Source: Siphonodentalium dalli | Taxonomy: Eukaryota > Mollusca > Scaphopoda > Gadilida > Siphonodentaliidae | Direction of reading: 5' to 3' | Assembly: GCA_032622095.1 (NCBI GenBank) | Contig: CP136066.1 | Coordinates: 101,517,319 to 101,581,318 of the forward strand | Length of the DNA: 64,000 nt | In this document: one piece after another, positions 10,801-22,702 of the stretch | Layout of the letters: each line of letters begins with the position of its first letter | Numbering within the stretch: position 1 is the first letter of the stretch | The notes under the pieces: generated by a model | What the model was told of the DNA's origin: nothing | Seen by the model: the letters and a program-made list of their open reading frames with translations, nothing else | Database searches by the model: none | Made by a program: the position numbers and the translations under genes

Positions 10801-12020
10801 GAGAGCATAGTGGTCAGGAAGAGAGCTAACCTTTCTCGAACTTTTCGTACGTGGTTCTCTGGAGGGGATACTCAACGAACGCTCGATCCCCGGATTTTAT
10901 TGTGTTGGATATTGAAATAAAGATATGCCTGTTCCATGAAAGGACTCCTTAGCCGTTGCTGATGATGGATCTAAATCTATGTTATCGAATGCACCAACTG
11001 TGAATAGGTTTCTCCTCATATTAGTTGGACATACGACACCCTCATCGCGGAATTGCTCTACTGCTGAATCTGCCATAGTTGTCGTGATCTCCATAACACG
11101 GTCATACGATATACTGAGGCCCATGTCATGAAATATATCAATGAGTTCTCGACTTCGCGTCTTTGCGTGAAGTAAGAGTCCTATGTATATAGGTAACGGT
11201 GGGTCTCGGTTTCTCGAATGTCGCGCTGCTGCACTTTTTGCATCTTTCTTGCGTTTTTTGTAAGAATTGAAAAGAATCAATTGTACAACAGATAAAACAG
11301 ATTTTGATATCCTCGTTTCGCAGTTGATATCAACTCTGCAACATGTTGACTAATGTAAGTAGAGAATCGGGAAGTGATTCCTCTTGCGTTTTACTATCCA
11401 GTGACTCGATATTATCTGATATTCTTGGTTTAAAGTTGAAAATTTCCTGGCGAATTTTACGTACCGTCCTCGCAAGGCGATAGCACTCGGTGTCTGAGTC
11501 AACCATATCTAACGCTGTAGCAATTTCGTCATCGAACGCAAACACAATTTCTCTTCCGGATTTGTAGGACCGCATTCCTGGAACCTGTGTGAGAATACGT
11601 GCTTTTAGTCTGCTCGGATTTATATTCGTCCGCTTACCATAAAATTCAGAACGTTCTTCGTACATCTTACGGAGATCAGAAAGTTTGAATGTTGTACCGC
11701 CAGTGCCGGAATGAGATTCCTCCATCCACATCATGATTTCAGTCAATATGATTGGTTCATAATTGCTGATGGGGAGATGTTCCGAAAGTCGACGATTCGT
11801 TTCACTTCTTGCTCTGTTATCGAGAGAAAGCATGCACCCCGTGTGGTATTTTGCCTTTTGACTAATTAAATCGCCTGCACTCAAAACTGCTAAAAGTTTC
11901 TCATCTTGCAACAGAGTCGCACAATCTTCAACCATTCGGCACTTCGAAAATGATTCCACTGTACAAACATCTGAGTAAGTCAATCGTGTGAATCCGATCG
12001 AAGATGTTTTTTTGAACGCA
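7823..12020 (-). pseudogene. Decayed DNA-transposon gene with XPG/PIN-like nuclease region (AcademX-like?)
   Basis: Minus-strand coding remnants run in one order across 4.2 kb. An N-terminal region lies at 11983-11330, then KKRKKDAKSAAARHSRNR and NPG blocks. A central block at 10373-9081 contains WLLPNEFGESKFVVMLGPLH, HYHEITAVVMYHEMVAAY and MGLDQAHEQNNALIKAG. Then come EEADTRLLLHV, VDSDVVVIAI, FGTGKFER, HEISDGLG and FHGFTGCDT at 8930-8330, a nuclease-like module. A Cys-rich tail (CKCLKVGAKCMHCWCGKHG) ends at TAG 7823-7825. Lesions: frameshifts near 11333, 10417, 8455 and 8175, stops at 10897 and 8235, and an 8-bp duplication at 9113-9128. I recognise the family as widespread in marine invertebrates; the AcademX assignment is tentative. 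Termini were not found. Confidence 0.75.
9113..9128. repeat. 8-bp tandem duplication causing a frameshift
   Basis: GGTAAAAT occurs twice in a row. Removing one copy restores an uninterrupted frame between the central block and the VHMTVPYATT block of the minus-strand transposon remnant. Confidence 0.75.
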
Positions 12021-12029
12021 CGCGGTTCT

Positions 12030-12957
12030 GAAACTTCCGGCTAACGAAATGTATGGAAGGCTTGATGCACAACAACAAACTTAGGGAACGTGAGGCGGAA
12101 TAATTATAAATGTTTATGATTTTAGACATAAGTTATCTTGTGATTGAATAATTGTTCAAATTTACTTGCTACCATTTGTTATCTACCGGAATGAGACGAT
12201 TTCCAGTGTAACCATTGTATTGGCACAGTTGGGGAACGCTTGTTTCCATGACAACTAGGACCTAAATGTGGGTATAGCGAAACCAGCTTTGAGGATATAT
12301 ATAACATTTAAGAGCTGCGAAAGTAATATTATAGCGGGAATTTCAATTCTTAACATATTCACCAAAGCTACCACCGGAACATCATTTTTTCAACAACCAA
12401 TCTCGAAACAGCTAATTCGCGCCAACTGGTGTTCATATAAAACTTCGTTTATTGTGGTCAATCACTAACTAAATCCGGAAAATCTGTTATATTGTCTTTA
12501 TGGAATACCAATGATGATATAATCTTAAATTGAAACATATTACATAAAATTTGTGCGTACTGGTATAAACTAAATACAAATTATATTTTTTTTAACTCAA
12601 TTTTTTTAGTTAATCCACTTGTTTCCATGACAACAAACAAAACTGTGCTGACCTGGACCCAATTTTTACAGTCTGTTGTATAGAGTGGCCCTTCCTCTAT
12701 TGGCCAAAGAAACACCTACATCGATATTGCTGATAATATTCACATAGCAGTCCGTCAAAATTAACTGCCCTATGCCGTAAATTATAACAGGGGTTGGTTG
12801 CTATGGCAACAGCTTAATCACCCTAAATGAGCTCGGAATTTTTTGCCTACCGAATTTTTTTAACCGCGACATACCAAAAATTAAGTGTGCAAAATTTCGT
12901 AATTTATTCACAAAGTGTAACGATTCGCTATTTTCTGGCACTTATCCGCTCCACTAT
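12030..12957. other. Intron 2, unassigned
   Basis: TTGTTTCCATGACAAC occurs twice (12240, 12620), with GTTGCTATGGCAACAG at 12798, so an old repeat may be present. Nothing coding is convincing. Confidence 0.45.
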
Positions 12958-13188
12958 AGGGCCCTGCGAATCAGGACATTTCATTTTGAAACAAATCTTG
13001 AATCGAAACGGGCATAAGTTTCAAAATTGCATCAAATCTAGAATCATGTTTTGTACGAGTGTATCAAGCAAAAAAAATCAAAACATTGTGATATGTAGAA
13101 AACATGGGAATGCACCTGGTGGAAATGATTTTCAAATCGAATCGAACTATTTTGAATAACATGGAATCGATTTGATTCGCAGGGCACT
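12958..13188. mobile_element. Possible short hAT-like MITE (231 bp)
   Basis: TAGGGCCCTGCGAATCA at the left and, inverted, TAGTGCCCTGCGAATCA at the right. The interior has ATCGAAT/AATCGA words. No convincing 8-bp TSD, so the superfamily is tentative. Confidence 0.6.
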
Positions 13189-13526
13189 AGTATAGAATAA
13201 CCAATGAGAATGAGGATCTAGTAACAGGAGATGAGGTGATATTAGCTTCATTTACAGACCCGATGTTGACACTGGCACCATTTTGTTCTCTCTCGGAACT
13301 CATGCCTCAGTACATTTATTTGTACATGAATTCAATTTTGACATAATTTTTTCTGATAAAATTGAAATAAATGACCTTTGTTCTAATGATCTTTGTATAA
13401 AAAGTATAGTCTACGATAAATAAACTGATTGCTGGGCGTGCCAGATCTGGGTTTTATAAACTGATTGTCTGACAGGACTTGATTGCAGAAATAAAAATTA
13501 ATTGTCTAATGCCATCCTTGTTTTAG

Positions 13527-13654
13527 ATCAGAACTCTGGTGTCGAGAAGTCGAGAAAAAAATCAAGCCTCAAGATAAAAAAGCTGAATCTCACTCGACCA
13601 AATGTCTCAACCGTGGCCGGCGATGCCTCCTCTGCCTCGTCCACTGAAGCATCT
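13527..13654 (+). CDS. EHBP1: EHBP1-like exon 3 of window: basic, Ser-rich linker
   Basis: The acceptor TTGTTTTAG precedes 13527 and the consensus donor GTAAGT follows 13654. Entered in phase 1, it encodes a Lys-rich patch (VEKSRKKSSLKIKKLNLT) followed by a Ser/Ala/Thr-rich low-complexity stretch. It leaves in phase 0. It lies in the poorly conserved linker between CH and bMERB, so identification rests on splice sites, open frame and phase continuity rather than on a domain. The basic patch could be a membrane- or protein-binding site, but that is inference. Confidence 0.75.
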
Positions 13655-13737
13655 GTAAGTATAGCCAGGTGATACTTTGTTATCCAATGAAATCGCTGGA
13701 ATTATTCAGCTATTAATTTTGTGTTACTCATCAATTA

Positions 13738-13950
13738 CAGTAATGCCCTAAATAATCGACTCCTTAATCGCATCAGAATTATGGGTAATTTTTCAGGATT
13801 TAGTCGGAAATATTGCTTATTGTCATTCATCGGAAAGCTCTTACTGAGAGCTTTCCGATGAATGGCAACAAGCCATATTTCTGACTAAATCCTGAAAAAT
13901 TACCCATACTTCTGCTGTGGTTAAGGAGTCGATTATTTAGGGCATTACTG
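13738..13950. mobile_element. T3 palindromic MITE (213 bp)
   Basis: CAGTAATGCCCTAAATAATC to GATTATTTAGGGCATTACTG. The two arms are almost fully complementary, with the centre at GAAAGCTCTTACTGAGAGCTTTC. TA lies at the left flank, as in Tc1/mariner insertions. Confidence 0.85.
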
Positions 13951-14040
13951 TTCTTACCACACTTGTTCTGATAATATGACAGGCAGATAAACACCCAATG
14001 GATTGCTTTTTGGTCGAGTTGTGTGACAAACTGAACCTAT

Positions 14041-14340
14041 GGTTTGATGAATGGAGGTGGGTGTCCATATGTCAGTCCCTCCATCTATCTGTCAGTCCAT
14101 GCATAACAACTTTGCCGCTCTCTATCTCAGTCAGTCATATTTGAGTGATCTTTGCTATGCTCATGAACCACCATGCATGGGGGATTGGATATCCACATGC
14201 AACAAGTTTTGTCTATTAATTTTTAGCTCAACTTGACAAAGTCAAGTTTGAGCCATTGAATGATCTTTGGTATAGTCATGAGCCACAATCGAATACAGTA
14301 TATTCACATGCAACAGGTTGTCCAGTCATCGCAGGCCAAG
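14041..14340 (+). repeat. Tandem-repeat fragment with an S1-type hairpin
   Basis: A TCAGTCCNTCCATC run (14068-14100) and a monomer with GATCTTTGCTATGCTCATGA are followed by TTTTTAGCTCAACTT and its hairpin partner (14219-14255). A second monomer with GATCTTTGGTATAGTCATGA comes next. Both monomers end in CACATGCAACAGG-like words, so the unit is repeated on both sides of the hairpin. Confidence 0.65.
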
Positions 14341-14538
14341 GAGAGGATATGTTTTGAATTAAGCAAGCTCACAAAATTAATAAACCTCAGCAAAAATCCA
14401 CCTTTGCAGGGGATACTCTTTGCAGTGCACTTGTCAGTTGTGAATAAGTGTATACACCATTGGGGTTTCTGCTATATGTTTTCCCTCCAACATATTCCCC
14501 TATCTGATCCACAGATTAATTCCTACAGCACCTGTGTA

Positions 14539-14666
14539 CAGTAATGCCATTAATAATCAATTCCTTAACCACAGCAGAATTATGGGTAACTTTTCAGGAT
14601 TTAGTCGGAAATATGGCTTGTTGCCATTCATCGGAAAGCTCTCAGTGATTATTTAGCGCATAACTG
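14539..14666. mobile_element. T3 MITE (128 bp), internally deleted
   Basis: CAGTAATGCCATTAATAATC start and ATTATTTAGCGCATAACTG end, flanked by TA on both sides. Most of the right arm is missing. Confidence 0.75.
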
Positions 14667-15377
14667 TATCTGCCACTAATAAAACCAAGCAGAAGTGATA
14701 AACGAAGATAATGTTATTTGTCCCCTAACAGCTAATCACTAGTGAACCATTTTGCGGGCAAAGAATGCTTTCAGTTCTACATACATCAATAATTATTGCC
14801 TTATTCTGAAAAACATCAAAGCGGACATCGTTAAATGTCACGTGGTTGATTCTGCCTGGTTACGTCACGATTACGTTCTCAAATTACACACTGTTCTGAC
14901 TTGTTCTGATTTATGTTAATGTAGACGAGGCCCAGATATTAGCCACTGAAGGATGATCAGGAATTTATCATGGAAATTGCCAATGGTATTATGTTGTCAT
15001 GAATGTAGGCGAGTCGCACATAGCAATAAATTGTAAATTTTAACAATTTCCTCTACTGTTGTTTGTGGCGGTATGATAAATTGTCAGTACACTCATTTTA
15101 CCCGGGAATTTAACTTTATTTTGTCGCAAAGTTTACAGTACCTATACAATATCAATGTTTATATGTGGTGCCTAATGAAAACACCCTTACATTTCTTAAC
15201 CCTTCAAATTGTCAAAAATATGGCTATGGGGGTAACATTCCCCTAAACTACTAGCAGAAACCCTGATACCACTAACCTCATAAACTGGTTAGATAACATA
15301 TTCTTTTGGTTTAAAAACAGCAAATTCACACCTTATAATGGTTGTAAAATCAAACTATCATAGCCAATTCAACGTAT
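14667..15377. other. Intron 3, nothing recognised
   Basis: No ORF, repeat terminus or RNA structure that I can support. Confidence 0.5.
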
Positions 15378-15770
15378 TATAGGTCTCAGAGGGTGAATCT
15401 AGTGATTCTAGATCCCATGGTGGGCTATCGTCTCCAAATTTACCCTCTGGGAACCTCATTCTGCTTAGGCCTCAACTGCTATGGGGGACCTAGGATCAGA
15501 TTGAAGTTTTCCAGTTGAATTTGGTAATCTTCACCCATTAGTCTCCTCGATTATTCATTTTATCTTCTGAAAAATAGGGTATATAGAAACTTCCCAGAAG
15601 GCAAAAAGTAACTAAAACAATGTTAATTTGAGACTAAAGATACTTGCCAGAAGATGAGGCCTTACAGAATGAGGTCCCCAGAGAATGAATTTAGTGATGC
15701 TAGCCCACTGTGGAGGAAATTCACTCTCTGGGTACCTCATTATGCAAATGACAGACACACTATTTGCAGG
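15378..15770. mobile_element. T4 element (about 390 bp)
   Basis: Two AGAGGGTGAATYTAGTGAT palindromic segments flank a core with CACCCATTAGTCTCCTCGAT and GGATATAGAAACTTCCCAGA (diverged). The right outer arm is GCAAATGACAGACACACTAT. Confidence 0.65.
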
Positions 15771-16460
15771 CTTGGTCCCCACCCACCCCTCCCCTGGTCA
15801 TCACATCCATGGGTGGATTAAAATCTATGGTTTTTAAGTGACTTTATTATATTAGAAGTGTGTCATTCCTTCACTACTTCACTTTCTTATATTACATTGT
15901 TATACTCTAAAGGATCATGAGGAAATGATAATGGAAGTAAGTATAGAGTGGCTGCTTGTTGCCTCAAGCTTTTGATTCTGACTTGCAGCTTGTCAGCTTT
16001 GTGAACCGTGTGATAATTTACATCGGCCTTTGATTTTCAGGACTTGTTAATTTATGTTTTAAAATAATTCCCAGGTAAAAATAGGAATAAAAAGTTAATA
16101 ATATTTTAGGCCAAACAGCTTTCATGTTTTGTATCATGTGCAATTAATTTTGATTCTCATTGATTTTTATTGGGGTCATGGGAAATTATGCTGCATATTT
16201 TATGTCCATTTTAAACATAACAGAGTATTTCTGTGAAAGAATACCTAATAATTTGTTCAATGCTTGATTATCCTGAGGTGATTTTTGCACTAATTGAATT
16301 CTTGAGACAAGTTCACTGATCTCCATAACTTCACCAATGTTTGAATGTTTGTATTAACCTTTCTCAAATGTGGACAATATATATATGCATGTACATAGTT
16401 GATTAACATATAGTTAACGATAAAATATGGAGAGTCAGATTTATAGTTTTGTTTAATCTA
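15771..16460. other. Intron 3, nothing recognised
   Basis: AT-rich unique-looking sequence. Confidence 0.5.
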
Positions 16461-16464
16461 TTAA

Positions 16465-16668
16465 CCATTCCATGACTGGAGCTTCTTGAAATTTTGCAAA
16501 AACCCTGTGCCAATGTGTTCTCTTTTATGTATGCGAGTCTCCCATAGGTAGCCTCGCATATATAAGAGAATTCCTTTGGTCTAACAATATTTACCTTGAC
16601 CTTGTAAGCCAGTGCATTTTCTTATATATATGAGACTCCCTATGGGAGATCACATATATAAGAGAATG
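16465..16668. mobile_element. T1 MITE, 3'-truncated
   Basis: TTAA (16461-16464), then CCATTCCATGACTGGAGCTT and two hairpins. The sequence leaves the family at about 16668 without a right terminus. Confidence 0.7.
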
Positions 16669-17049
16669 ATGGAGATTCCACTCGATATCGAAATTGGCCT
16701 CTCAATTCAATATCGCATTTCAAACTGCGGAAAATTGTCAATTCACAGGGTCCTAGTTTTATATCTTGTGTTTGCTGCTTCAATAAGTCAGTTCAATTAT
16801 GACCAACTATTTTTTGTGTGCACCATCATGCTTGTGTGTTCAACTAAAAAAAGTAAATTGCTACTATTTGCATGCATTGGTGAACATTTTACGTCCCATA
16901 ACTTCATGATTTTAGAATACTGTGCATTCTAGCGTAATTTGGCAGAAAAATTAAAGCAAGGAGTTTAAAGTGTGAATATCTTTTTGATTATTGCATGCGA
17001 CATAGTGTCAGAATTCAAGAGTGATTTGTATCTCATACTTTACCCATTT

Positions 17050-17275
17050 CTATACTAAATCAATTCTCCCACTCAGTTATAAAAGTAATCATTGGAAGGG
17101 TCTATTATTCTTTTGGAGGGATGTTATGCAAATAGCTGATGACAGATAATACAAATACAGGATTCCTATTCATTGGTGGGAGATGTTCAGATAATAAGTT
17201 TAACAAATGGCCGATGAATTTATTAACTGAATATAAGGCAGCTGCTTATCAATGAGTATTTTGTTAAGAAATGGT
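17050..17275. mobile_element. T2 MITE, partial
   Basis: CTATACTAAATCAATTCTCC, CAGTTATAAAAGTAATCATT and GCTTATCAATGAGTATTTTG are diverged T2 words. No TTAA flanks. Confidence 0.6.
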
Positions 17276-17846
17276 TCTGTGAAAATGGGTCTAATTGTTA
17301 TGATATTAACATATTTTATTATTCATGTACTCCATTTTATATGCTATATATATTTACTAGAGTTTGTTGACTATTGGTAACACTCATGACCTGTTGACTT
17401 TAACATTCGTAAACTCAAAAGAGTGAAAGGCATACTTAGGATTTCAAGCTGATTTTTACAAATCCTAATTGTCCCCTGAAAATTTTCGGAGAACTATTGT
17501 AATCAGCCGCATCCGTGCATGCGTCGGGGCATCTGTGTGTCTGTCAGGATCCTTGTCCAGACATTAACTCCAGTTAAAATTTTCATATCGAAACAAAATT
17601 TTTTATGAGGAATAAGCATCACATTTATAATATTGAGGTCAAATTTTGTTCACCATCCGATGAATTTTGATGGACTTATGCCCCTTTTTAGGGCTGTCCG
17701 GATTATAACTTCAACAGAATTTCTTGACATTTGGTATGTGGTTCTTACTCGAGAAGACAGACCAAGTTCAGAGGGACCATCTCGTTTCGGGGGACAAGCC
17801 TGCCACCTTTTATTTTATTTCAATTGAGATTCTATTTCATATGTAA
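17276..17846. other. Intron 3, S-type fragment only
   Basis: CATCCGTGCATGCGTCGGGG and ATCTGTGTGTCTGTCAGG (17509-17548) look like the head of another S-type repeat. The remainder is unassigned. Confidence 0.45.
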
Positions 17847-19335
17847 TTTTTAGCTCAACTTTACTTTGTAAAGGAGCTATTGCAGTGGGTTGTCGTCCGT
17901 GCGTGCATGCATCTATGCATCCATCAACAATTTTGTTTGGCTCACCCTACAGCCCTCATCCCTCATCCGATTATCACCAAATTTCATATGAATCTCCTTG
18001 ATGGGAGCCGAAATTCATTAAAAAACTTGGCCACCAGTAGCCATTTTGGATTTCAAATTTGAATCCATTGCAGCTCGCATTTATTGGAGAAATGTTTTTA
18101 AAATTTACAGGCATGTTTATGATCACTTCAGATTGGAGCTATACAATTTTTGAGATTTTCGATGAAAAATATGGAGCCGGCAGCCATCTTGAATTTTACT
18201 CTTTGCGTGACTAAATCCTTTAGCACACCCTATATACATTCCTCATCTAATCGCCACCAAACTTCATATGGATCTTGGGGGTGAACTCTAGATGGGAGCC
18301 AAAATTCATTGAAAAACATGGCCACCAGCAGCCATCTTGGATTTTACTCTTTGCATGACTAAATCCTTTGGCACACCCTTCAGGCCACATCTTCATCTGA
18401 TTGTCATCAAACTTCATACGGATCTTCGGAGTGACCTCTAGATGAGAGCCATCGATTATTTCTGAAATTCGTTGAAAAACATCGCCGCCAGCAGCCATCT
18501 TGGATTAATTTGAATCCATCGGCACACCCTGCAGCCGGCATATATCTAAGAAATGTTTTGGAAATTTACAGGCATGATTAGGATCACCTCTAGATGAGAG
18601 TTATCAAATTTGGAAGATTTTCAATTAAAAACATGGCCACCGGCAGCCATCGTGTATTTTACTCTTTGCATGACTAAATCCTTTGGCACACCCTACAGAC
18701 TACATCCCTCTTCCGATCAACACCAAACTTTATATGCATCTTCAGGGTGACCTCTAAATTGGAGCCATTGATTTTTTCCCAAAATCGTTGAAAAACATGG
18801 CTGCCAGTGGCCATCTTGGATTTTACTCCTTGCATGACTGAATCATTCTGCACAACCTAAAGGCCACATCCCTCATCCGATCATCACCAAACTTCATAAG
18901 GATCTTCAAGGTGACCTCTAGATAGTAGCCAACAATATTTTCCGAATTTCGTTAAAAAACATGGTCACAAGCGGCCATCTTGCATTTTGCTCTTTAAATC
19001 CTTTGGCGCACCCTACGTGCCACATCCCTCATCCCTCATCCAATCTTCATATGGTTCTTTAGTGTTACCTCTAGATGGAAGCTGTCCAATTCTTCCAAAA
19101 TTTGTTTAAAAAAACATGGGCACCTGGAGCCATCTTGGATTTCACATTTTAATCCACCGGTACACCATGCAGCCCACATTTAGTGGAGAAATGTTTGAAA
19201 TGAAATTAATTTCATTTACACAATACAATCCATTTGCTGAAACTTTTTGACTTTCCTTCTTTACCATTCTATTGACTGCTCAGCATAACATTATTAATGC
19301 CTCCAAGTTGAGCTACAGTGTCATTGACACTTTCA
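17847..19335 (+). repeat. S1 element, second full-length copy
   Basis: Same layout as 1603-3385: TTTTTAGCTCAACTT start, GTCCGTGCGTGCATGC run, about eight degenerate monomers with GGCCACCAGCAGCCATCTTG and CCAAACTTCATATGGATCTT, then AAGTTGAGCT (19305-19314), 3 nt, and GTGTCATTGACAC (19318-19330). Monomers are closer to those at 45087 than to those at 1603. Confidence 0.8.
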
Positions 19336-19432
19336 TTTTTTATCCATTTACTGTTTTTATTTTACTGATAAATTCATTGTTTTGGTATTTATAAGCAGAA
19401 ACTGTTTATAAAAGACAATATAATTTTTTCAG

Positions 19433-19511
19433 CATGAGGCCAGCAGTCCGTCTAACAGAAATAGTCTGAGAACGATAAATACAAACTCATTTGAGGAATT
19501 TCAGTCATCAG
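19433..19511 (+). CDS. EHBP1: EHBP1-like exon 4 of window: Ser/Asn-rich linker
   Basis: Poly-T tract then CAG before 19433, and donor G|GTAATA after 19511. Phase 0 in, phase 1 out. It encodes 26 residues (HEASSPSNRNSLRTINTNSF then EEFQSS), a hydrophilic and probably disordered segment with SP and TN sites typical of a phosphorylatable linker. It sits just downstream of a complete S1 repeat element whose 3' hairpin ends about 100 bp before the exon, so the repeat approaches the splice acceptor closely. Confidence 0.75.
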
Positions 19512-20115
19512 GTAATATCAGATTATAATTCTTATTATGTGTACCCTGATCGAGTTCGAATATGGTTTTGATCAGGTTTTTTTAATGGAGTTATGGCCCT
19601 TTTTCAAAATTAAAAAAAATAAAAATAATTTGAATTTTTTTTAGATTTAATTCTTCGCTCAATTTAAATTTTCGAGTTTTTGTGATATAAAGTTAATAAT
19701 TTATTGTTCCTGCTATAACTAATAATTTTCGAATTTTTCTCTTTCCTGCTTGCATAACTATATGTGAAATAGTTTTATATGGATTTGATATGACTTGAAA
19801 GGCATATTGGGGTCATAGAAATTATAATACTTTGAAGTTAAAAAGGAACCCTTTTTTTCTTCCATTTGTTTTTCATGAAGTTTGCCAAGAAAATTATATT
19901 AAAAAAAAACGCGAGTTCGATCGGAAATATTCCATGCAAGTATAATTTGATACCCTTCCTCTTGGCACCTACTGAAATTAATCATTCACATCTCACTCGA
20001 GGAGAAGCATTGTAAGCTACTCAGGACAATTAACTGCTTAGGTCAATTTATTATTTGAGACCATGAAAATCCATGCAAAATAATGAAGCTTCAAATAGAA
20101 TATTAAAGATATATA

Positions 20116-20297
20116 CAGTAATGCCCTAAATAATCTACACCTTAACCACAGCAGAATTATGGGTAACTTTTCAGGATTTAGTCGGAAATATGGTTTGTTG
20201 CCATTCAACGGAAAGCTCTCACTGAGAGCTTTCCGATGAATGGCAACAAGCCATATTTCCGACTAAGTCCTGAAAAGTATTATTTAGGGCATTACTG
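20116..20297. mobile_element. T3 palindromic MITE (182 bp) with TA duplication
   Basis: CAGTAATGCCCTAAATAATC to ATTATTTAGGGCATTACTG with TA on both sides. Part of the right arm is deleted. Confidence 0.8.
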
Positions 20298-20500
20298 TAC
20301 TCTTGTTTCCATTAAGGTTATGCAGTTATAACTGAAAAGATTGATCACATAACACGATAACTCACATAGTGCATTTTAAGTACATCATTTTAGTCTTCAA
20401 ACGTTCAGGTTATAACTTATAACCTTAAACAAAACAAGAGTTATTTCTTATAATTTTATCTGTCATTTCCCACTCTGAGGTTATTTCCAAAGAAAATTAC

Positions 20501-20880
20501 TAGTGATGTTCCGATAATGAAAAAGCCCATCGGACCGATTTCCGATAACTGGAGGCACAATCGGCCGATTTCCGATTCCGATTCCGATGTTTATATATAC
20601 TGTGCGTTTGCTCCCATAATGGACCTATATACACTCATTGCACTCCTATCCCGGTATAGTTTCAAAGCCAAATACATAGAAGAAATATATACCACTGTCG
20701 CGAAAGTATTTCCACTGATATCACTTGTGGGCTGCCTTTGATGTATAACGGTAGTTGTTTTTACAAAGAGATCAAAGGTGCCGACTCCGAGTAACATTAT
20801 TATCTGTGTGTGGAACACTTGCAAGCAGTGTAAAAGTCTTGATTGAATACTTGTAAGTTGCGACAATGTATGGAATGGCG
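20501..20880. mobile_element. Truncated hAT-like element, left end only
   Basis: Begins TAGTGATGTTCCGATAA, followed by repeated CCGATTTCCGAT and CAATCGGCCGATT words like those of the element at 33008-34179. No matching right terminus or target duplication is visible, so the downstream limit is approximate. Confidence 0.6.
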
Positions 20881-21402
20881 ATGATTATTAACTAAATTTA
20901 GATTGATGGATAATAATTGCTGTCATATTTTTCTGGGATTTCCCAAGTTCCCATTGGTCACACCTTTTTTCTTTTTAACAACTGGGAAGCTTTTATAGTT
21001 CCGCCTACTAAATTGTTTTTGTAATACCACCTCCAAGTTCAATGTGGAGCTAAGTGTATTTCATAGCATACGTTGTACAGATGGAAAAAAAAGCTAATTA
21101 TGCCCCTCCTCACGTTGGTCGTTTTTGAAGACAGATCTGATCGCTACTGTACTAATTCATTCAGTGTGTGATTCAAATTATTGACATAGCATGTGACGTC
21201 ACATGGCACGTGCTCAACAGGGAGCTACACTGTAATGAGGTCAGCTGTTTAAAGCTTTCTTTGAATCTATTTTGTGTCAACGCAATTGAACCAATAACTT
21301 CATATTACACGGGATGTGCTAAGCCTTTGATTTATGGCCATTGTTCAGTGGAGAAATATAACACAGAAGTGAACATATATCAACTATAATTTGTTTTTGC
21401 AG

Positions 21403-21467
21403 ATCATACAGATGAAGAGTTCGATGAAATCATAGAGATGCTGCAGAACATAGATCCCACAGATTCT
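21403..21467 (+). CDS. EHBP1: EHBP1-like exon 5 of window: acidic linker before bMERB
   Basis: TTGTTTTTGCAG precedes 21403 and donor GTATGT follows 21467. Phase 1 in, phase 0 out. It encodes an acidic amphipathic stretch (DHTDEEFDEIIEMLQNIDPT, then DS) immediately N-terminal to the bMERB domain. No catalytic or binding motif is recognised. The following intron (21468-22555) is short and contains a truncated TTAA MITE and a tandem array (S5). Confidence 0.8.
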
Positions 21468-21499
21468 GTATGTATTCATCCAACGATTGTGAATGTTAA

Positions 21500-21655
21500 C
21501 CCTTCCATGACTGGAGCTTCCTGAAATTTTACGAAAACCCTGTGCCAATGCATTCTCTTATATATGCGAGTCTCCCTTAGGGAGACTCGCTAAGGGAGAC
21601 TCGCATATATAAGAGAATGTATTGGCCTAACAATATTTACCTTGACCTTGTAAGA
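21500..21655. mobile_element. T1 MITE, truncated at the S5 array
   Basis: TTAA (21496-21499), CCCTTCCATGACTGGAGCTT and one hairpin. The sequence switches into S5 tandem repeat at about 21655. The hairpin stem contains a short duplicated GGGAGACTCGC. Confidence 0.7.
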
Positions 21656-22295
21656 TAGTGGCGGAGGGGAGGGTCATAACAATTTATAAAAAAAAAAAAT
21701 TTAGTGCTGATTTCCACCAAATTGATACCGTACATATTTTTCTTCATTATATGAGGAATCTAATCGTGTGGTTTAAAGATTCCAAATTGGTGCCATTTGG
21801 GTCAGAGATGGGGAAGGGAGGGGCACTAAATTTGATAAGAATGTGCTTATTCGCCGATATCCACCAAACTTGTACATAGTCATTTCAATGATATGAGAAT
21901 TATAATTGTGTGGTTTAAAGATGTCAAATAGTGGCTCCACTCCAGTCCGGGATGGGGAGGGAAGGGGCACCAAAATTTATTAAAATATTTTTAGTGCCGA
22001 TTTCCACAAAATTGATACATACATATTCTTCTCCATGATATTCGGAATCTAATAGTGTGGTTTAAAGATGCCACATTGGTGCCGTTTGGGTCAGGAATAG
22101 GGAGGGGAGTTTATGGGTACTAACATTTATAAGAATGTTTAGTCTCAGAGGAATCTAATGATGTGGTTTAAAGAAACCAAAATGGCCCTATTCAGTGATG
22201 AAATTTCCTCTAAATTTATATCAGGCATTAGCATGATAAAGCTACTGGTGTAGTTTGAAGATGCCTAAGTGCCACCCTCTGAGTTAGGGCGGTGT
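21656..22295 (+). repeat. S5 tandem array (~150-bp units)
   Basis: Four degenerate units carrying GATTTCCACCAAATTGATAC, GTGTGGTTTAAAGATGCC, TTGGTGCCATTTGGGTCAG and GGGGAGGGGAGGGGCACC. It directly abuts the broken right side of a T1 MITE at 21655. No coding potential is credible. Confidence 0.75.
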
Positions 22296-22555
22296 TGCGG
22301 CACCAAAATGAATAAAAACAACATTGCCAATAGAAAATTTAACTATTTGAATCAATCTTGATTGTACAATGAAGAAAAAATAACGTCCAAAGTATGCACA
22401 GTCATGTTGTAAATAAATACTTCCTTGCTCGCGGGACACTGTTTATAATCCATGTGCCCGTTTTTTTTGGCTTTGGCAAGTGGTGGCGCAAAGCATGCTT
22501 CTTTTTACAAAAGTCCAGACTGAGGATTGATGGCCAACTTGTCCTCTTGTTTCAG

Positions 22556-22676
22556 GACCTAAGAGATGCTAACCAGTATGTTCGAAATGAAATGTCCTCT
22601 CTGGAAATTGAACAGGCCCACATTGACGAAAGAGCAGCTTTATTAGAGAAGCAGCTCCGATTTGTTATGAACACAT
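22556..22676 (+). CDS. EHBP1: EHBP1-like exon 6 of window: first bMERB helix
   Basis: The acceptor TTGTTTCAG precedes 22556 and the donor GTAAGC follows 22676. Phase 0 in, phase 1 out. The 40 residues form the opening helix of the bivalent Mical/EHBP Rab-binding domain, with the recognisable blocks NQYVRNEMSSLEIEQ and DERAALLEKQLR. Heptad-like spacing of Leu, Ile and Val supports a coiled coil. In EHBP1 proteins this helix packs against the second and third bMERB helices to create the Rab-binding faces. Confidence 0.92.
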
Positions 22677-22702
22677 GTAAGCATATATTTTCTTAATTTT
22701 AA

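Noticed and set aside
20501-20880. Full hAT element
   Set aside because: Only the left terminus is visible; no inverted right end or 8-bp duplication was found.
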